Source: Phycobacter sedimenti (GTDB lineage: Bacteria > Pseudomonadota > Alphaproteobacteria > Rhodobacterales > Rhodobacteraceae). Taken from it: 64,000 nt of DNA. Shown here one piece after another: positions 60,785 through 64,000 of this stretch. The DNA is taken from positions 124,001 to 188,000 of the forward strand of contig NZ_JBBVGR010000002.1 in assembly GCF_038148855.1 (NCBI RefSeq), written 5' to 3'. The notes under the pieces are model-generated. The model saw only the letters and a list, made by a program, of their open reading frames with translations, made no database searches and was not told the DNA's origin. Each line of letters opens with the position of its first letter. Position 1 is the first letter of the stretch. The translations under genes were made by a program, and so were the position numbers.

Positions 60785-61906
60785 ATGGCGTTTTTCTCAA
60801 AGCTCAAGGACCGGCTGTTCAAGTCCTCTTCGAAACTGGAGGACGGTCTGGATGCGATTGTCGCGGAAGGGGAAAAGGCTCCGGCTCCCGCCGAGGACCT
60901 GCGCCACCCCGAGCCGACGCCGGAGCCGGTCGACGCTGAACAACCTGTCGCCGAGGTTTCCAAAAAAGTGACCCCGACCGCCGCGCCCGCACCTGCTGCG
61001 GCGGAAAAAAAGGCCAAGGGGCCGGGGCTCCTGGGGCGTCTCATGGGGCGCGCCGGTACGGATGCCCCGCGCAGGGTTCTGGACGATGACATGCTCGAGC
61101 AGCTCGAAGAGCTGCTGATTGCATCGGATATGGGCGTGGATACGGCCCTGCGTGTGACGGCCAACATGGCCGAGGGGCGGTTTGGCAAGCGTTTGTCCAC
61201 GCAGGAGATCAAGGAATTGTTGTCGGCGGAAATTGCCCGCGTGATGGAACCGGTCGCCAAACCGCTGCCAATCTATGCCAAGCGCCCGCAGGTGGTGCTG
61301 GTGGTGGGCGTCAACGGATCTGGCAAGACCACGACCATCGGCAAGCTCGCAAGCCAGTTCAAGGCCGCCGGAAAGAACGTTGTCATCGCGGCTGGCGATA
61401 CTTTCCGCGCGGCGGCGGTCGAGCAGCTGCAGGTCTGGGGTGATCGCGCCGGCGTGCACGTGCTGACCGCGCCCGAAGGATCGGACCCGGCCAGCTTGGC
61501 CTTTGATGCCATGACAAAGGCCGAGGCGGAGGGCGCCGATCTGTTGCTGATCGATACCGCCGGGCGGCTGCAGAACCGGGCCGACCTGATGGAGGAGCTG
61601 GCCAAGATCGTTCGCGTCATCCGCAAGAAGGACGAAAGCGCGCCGCACAACACGCTTTTGGTGCTGGATGCCACGACGGGCCAGAATGCGCTGAGCCAGG
61701 TCGAGACCTTCCAGAAGCTGGCGGATGTTTCGGGCCTCGTGATGACCAAGCTGGACGGCACCGCCAAGGGGGGCGTTCTGGTGGCGCTGGCGGACAAGTT
61801 CGGCCTGCCAATCCATGCGATCGGCGTAGGGGAGCAGATCGACGATCTGGCACCCTTTGACCCCGAAGAATTTGCGGCGGCCTTGACCGGGTTGGACCGG
61901 TCTTGA
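60785..61906 (+). CDS. ftsY: Signal recognition particle receptor FtsY
   Basis: GTPase receptor that docks ribosome-SRP complexes on the membrane. An acidic, Pro/Ala-rich A region (residues ~20-85) precedes the NG domain: VVGVNGSGKTTTIGKLASQF (G1), IAAGDTFRAAAVEQL (G2), LIDTAGRLQNRADLMEEL (G3) and LVMTKLDGTAKGGVLVALA (G4/G5). It has 373 residues. It starts a likely operon with an EamA transporter and yciB. Confidence 0.96.
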   Translation: MAFFSKLKDRLFKSSSKLEDGLDAIVAEGEKAPAPAEDLRHPEPTPEPVDAEQPVAEVSKKVTPTAAPAPAAAEKKAKGPGLLGRLMGRAGTDAPRRVLDDDMLEQLEELLIASDMGVDTALRVTANMAEGRFGKRLSTQEIKELLSAEIARVMEPVAKPLPIYAKRPQVVLVVGVNGSGKTTTIGKLASQFKAAGKNVVIAAGDTFRAAAVEQLQVWGDRAGVHVLTAPEGSDPASLAFDAMTKAEAEGADLLLIDTAGRLQNRADLMEELAKIVRVIRKKDESAPHNTLLVLDATTGQNALSQVETFQKLADVSGLVMTKLDGTAKGGVLVALADKFGLPIHAIGVGEQIDDLAPFDPEEFAAALTGLDRS

Positions 61907-61943
61907 TCCGCAGCCAAGCCACTGCGCAGCCGGAGGCCAGGGG

Positions 61944-62846
61944 GTGAGCGAGTGGCTGATCTCGCTGGAAGGCACTGAAGCAGGCCACCAGATGGCGCTG
62001 GCGCTGGCCCTGATGGCGGCCTTTTTGCACGCGGTCTTTGGCGCGCTCCAGAAGGGGCGCCATGATCCCTGGCTGTCGCGCGGGGCGATTGATGCCTCCT
62101 ACGGGCTGATGGCAGCGCCTTTCGCGCTGTTCGTGGTGCCCTGGCCCGAGCCGTATATGTGGCCGATCTTTGCCGTGGTCTGGGTGATCCACGTGGCCTA
62201 CAAGATGCTGCAGGCGCTGGCCTACACCAAGGGCAGCTATACCGTGGTCTACCCGGTGGTTCGGGGCACGGGACCGCTGTTCACCGTGATCGGCGCGTAT
62301 TATCTGTTCTCGGAAACCTTCACTGCGGTGCAATGGCTAGGCGTTGGGGTTCTCTTGATGGGGATATTTGGCCTTGCGGCTTACAACTACCGTTACCTCG
62401 AGACAAATCGCGACACCTTGATGGTGGCGCTGGGCCTTGCGGTGGTGACGGGGTTGTTCGTGGCGCTTTACACCACATATGACGCCTATGGCATTCGCGC
62501 GACGGCAGACCCTTTCACTTTTCTGGCCTGGTTCTTCATGATCGACGGGATCGCCATGCCGCCGGTGGCGTACCTGCGCTGGCGCAGAATGGCAGATCGA
62601 CCGGCCTTGGGTCCGCTGATGGTCAAGGGCGTCTTTGGAGGTCTGGTGGCCTTTGCCTCATTCGGCGCGGTCATGCTGGCGACGCGGCTTGATAAGGTGG
62701 GAGAGGCGGCGGTGCTGCGGGAGACCTCGACTGTTTTCGCGGCGCTCATTGGCTGGCTGGTGTTGAAGGAAACCGTGGGGCCGCGCCGGATCGCGTTGAT
62801 GGCCCTGATCGCGCTGGGCGCGGTGATCGTGGAGATGGGCGGCTGA
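61944..62846 (+). CDS. EamA/DMT-family transporter
   Basis: A 300-residue inner-membrane protein with ten helices in two EamA repeats (ALMAAFLHAVFGALQKGR in the first, ETSTVFAALIGWLVLKETVG in the second). A GTG start at 61944 fits the family-like N-terminus and lies 37 bp after ftsY. Substrate unknown. It is different from the EamA protein near 42 kb. It is followed after 32 bp by yciB, suggesting one transcription unit. Confidence 0.85.
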   Translation: MSEWLISLEGTEAGHQMALALALMAAFLHAVFGALQKGRHDPWLSRGAIDASYGLMAAPFALFVVPWPEPYMWPIFAVVWVIHVAYKMLQALAYTKGSYTVVYPVVRGTGPLFTVIGAYYLFSETFTAVQWLGVGVLLMGIFGLAAYNYRYLETNRDTLMVALGLAVVTGLFVALYTTYDAYGIRATADPFTFLAWFFMIDGIAMPPVAYLRWRRMADRPALGPLMVKGVFGGLVAFASFGAVMLATRLDKVGEAAVLRETSTVFAALIGWLVLKETVGPRRIALMALIALGAVIVEMGG

Positions 62847-62878
62847 ACGGCCGCGACGAAGAAGCAACAGGAGCGCCA

Positions 62879-63490
62879 ATGGCTGGCAAGAAGATCAACC
62901 CGATGTTGAAGATGGGCCTGGAGTTCGGCCCGATCATCCTCTTTTTCATAGGCTATCTGAAACTCAAGGACGAAACCTTCCTGATCGGCGGGCAGGACTA
63001 TGCGGGTTTCATTCTGGTGACGGCGGCTTTTGTGCCTTTGATGATGCTGTCGACCGCCGCCCTGTGGCGCCTCACGGGGCATTTGTCGAAAATGCAGCTG
63101 GCAACTTTGGTCCTGGTGGTGCTGTTCGGGGGGCTTTCGGTCTGGTTCAACGACGAGCGGTTCTTCAAGATGAAACCGACGATGATCTACCTCTTGTTTG
63201 GCGGCCTTCTGGCGGTGGGTCTGATGCGCGGGCAGAGCTGGCTCAAGGTGGTGATGGAAGAGGTCATGCCGATGGAAGAGGAAGGCTGGATGATCCTGAC
63301 CCGGAGGATCTGTGGCTTTTTCCTCGGGCTTGCGGTCGCAAACGAGGTGATCTGGCGGTTCCTGTCCACCGACACATGGGTCTATTTCAAGACCTTCGGC
63401 CTGCCGGTGGCGATGTTCCTGTTCTTCATGACACAAGGTGGGGTTTTGCAGAAATACGGGATCGAAGAGGACGAAGAGCCGGAGGCATAA
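62879..63490 (+). CDS. yciB: Septation/intracellular membrane protein YciB (IspZ family)
   Basis: A 203-residue protein of five to six helices matching the YciB/IspA-IspZ family that influences cell-envelope integrity and septation. GLEFGPIILFFIGYL, VLFGGLSVWFNDERFFKMKPT and GFFLGLAVANEVIWRFLSTDTWVYFKTFGLP are family signatures. An acidic tail (EEDEEPEA) ends the protein. It follows ftsY and the EamA gene on the same strand. A hairpin lies in the gap to the convergent GST. Confidence 0.92.
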   Translation: MAGKKINPMLKMGLEFGPIILFFIGYLKLKDETFLIGGQDYAGFILVTAAFVPLMMLSTAALWRLTGHLSKMQLATLVLVVLFGGLSVWFNDERFFKMKPTMIYLLFGGLLAVGLMRGQSWLKVVMEEVMPMEEEGWMILTRRICGFFLGLAVANEVIWRFLSTDTWVYFKTFGLPVAMFLFFMTQGGVLQKYGIEEDEEPEA

Positions 63491-63563
63491 CTCAACGGAC
63501 GGGGTGGGGGCTCCCGCGCCTGTGCGGCTCATCAAGGATGAGCCACAAACAGCCTTGGGCCTG

Positions 63564-63584
63564 GCAGCGCGCAACGCGCGCTGC
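63564..63584. other. GC-rich hairpin between convergent genes
   Basis: GCAGCGCGC/GCGCGCTGC with a 3-base AAC loop; no T tract on either strand. It is the only structured element between yciB and the GST gene. Confidence 0.45.
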
Positions 63585-63591
63585 GGTCACA

Positions 63592-64000
63592 CTAGCCATT
63601 CTGCCCGAAGATAATCTCCTGTGCCTTGCTGTCGGAGCGGTCTCCTCGCAGGTCCGCATGAAGGCTCCGACCAGCGATGACACCGGGGCGTTCCCACAGC
63701 GTGTCCAGCCATCGGGCCAGGTTTGGCTTGTCGTCCAACGTCTGCTCCTGGCCTTCCCACAGGGATGCCCAGGGCCAGATCGCCATATCCGCAATCGTAT
63801 ATTCTGCACCGGTCACATATTCGTTCTCGGCCAGCTGGCGATCCAGAACCCCGTACAGGCGGGCAACCTCGGACCGGTAGCGATCCTTGGCATAGGGCAG
63901 ATCCTCAGGCGCGTATTTCAGGAAATGATGCGCCTGCCCCGCCATCGGACCTACGCCGCCCATTTGCCACATCAGCCATTGATCCACCGTGACGCGGTCG
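63592..64000 (-). CDS. Glutathione S-transferase, C-terminal part (runs off the window)
   Basis: The frame is open to the window edge (…RVTVDQWLMWQMGGVGPM) so the N-terminal thioredoxin-like domain is outside. What remains is the helical GST domain with MAGQAHHFLKYAPEDLPYA and TGAEYTIADMAIWPWASLW, the N-capping box region of the YfcG/nu-class GSTs that act on disulfides. It converges on yciB. Confidence 0.88.
   Translation of the reverse strand, partial: DRVTVDQWLMWQMGGVGPMAGQAHHFLKYAPEDLPYAKDRYRSEVARLYGVLDRQLAENEYVTGAEYTIADMAIWPWASLWEGQEQTLDDKPNLARWLDTLWERPGVIAGRSLHADLRGDRSDSKAQEIIFGQNG

Noticed and set aside
1..64000. CRISPR arrays, insertion sequences, prophage or restriction and defence genes
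   Set aside because: No regular spaced repeats, transposase, integrase, capsid, nuclease-helicase or toxin-antitoxin signatures were seen in either strand.

Overview
The window looks like a chromosomal segment from a GC-rich alphaproteobacterium of the Roseobacter group (Rhodobacteraceae). This is inferred from protein families and gene order: a ribD/ribE/ribB/ribH/nusB cluster, a pcm-tolC pair, an FtsY-YciB block, a short DUF2842 protein after purA, an entericidin-type lipoprotein and numerous small Roseobacter-type conserved proteins. I see no rRNA, tRNA, insertion sequence, prophage or CRISPR array, and codon and base usage look uniform. Most of the window is housekeeping DNA with a few accessory groups.

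Layout. 1-9.8 kb: riboflavin genes on the + strand (ribD, truncated at the window edge; ribE; a RibBA-type protein with a degenerate second domain; ribH; nusB). They are split by a minus-strand capsule set (kpsS, an outer-membrane polysaccharide export lipoprotein, kpsC) and by a 640-bp stretch without a convincing gene. 9.9-18.5 kb: small membrane and zinc-ribbon proteins, an entericidin, a DksA/TraR-like protein behind an FNR-type palindrome, pcm-tolC, a PopZ-like acidic protein, cobyric acid synthase and EF-P. 18.5-27.4 kb: a YgfZ-type folate-binding protein, a family 2 glycosyltransferase, an MsbA-like ABC exporter, two PLP aminotransferases, a strictosidine-synthase-like protein and a crotonase.

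27.4-31.1 kb: an accessory cluster. An ornithine-cyclodeaminase-like dehydrogenase and a PhzF-family isomerase overlap by 4 bp and are divergent from an ArsR-type regulator, across only 32 bp that carry a near-perfect inverted repeat. A ferric-reductase-like membrane flavocytochrome and a tiny membrane ORF follow the regulator. 31.1-38.5 kb: DUF4389 protein, class I fructose-bisphosphate aldolase, CTP synthase, SecG, a cobalt-type nitrile hydratase operon (alpha, beta, accessory) and purA. 38.5-51 kb: a ~700-residue acidic protein of unknown function, thiamine pyrophosphokinase, an EamA transporter, serine dehydratase with a GST, rpiA-gor, hflK-hflC and a DegP protease, which form a redox and membrane-quality-control stretch.

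51-64 kb: a Crp/Fnr regulator, a PG-binding lipoprotein, a truncated dnaE2 remnant, a 2Fe-2S ferredoxin with a coupled VCBS-like protein, a GNAT/PAS-LuxR pair, purD divergent from xseA, an AlkB-type hydroxylase divergent from a lysoplasmalogenase, then ftsY-EamA-yciB and a partial GST. Many adjacent genes are joined by ATGA or TGATG overlaps, suggesting translational coupling. The observations most worth follow-up are the RibBX-like protein, the overlapping-operator ArsR/PhzF/OCD cluster, the dnaE2 remnant, the cobalt nitrile hydratase operon, the acidic protein of unknown function and the FNR-type site before the DksA-like gene. I did not find an unmistakable new defence or mobile system.
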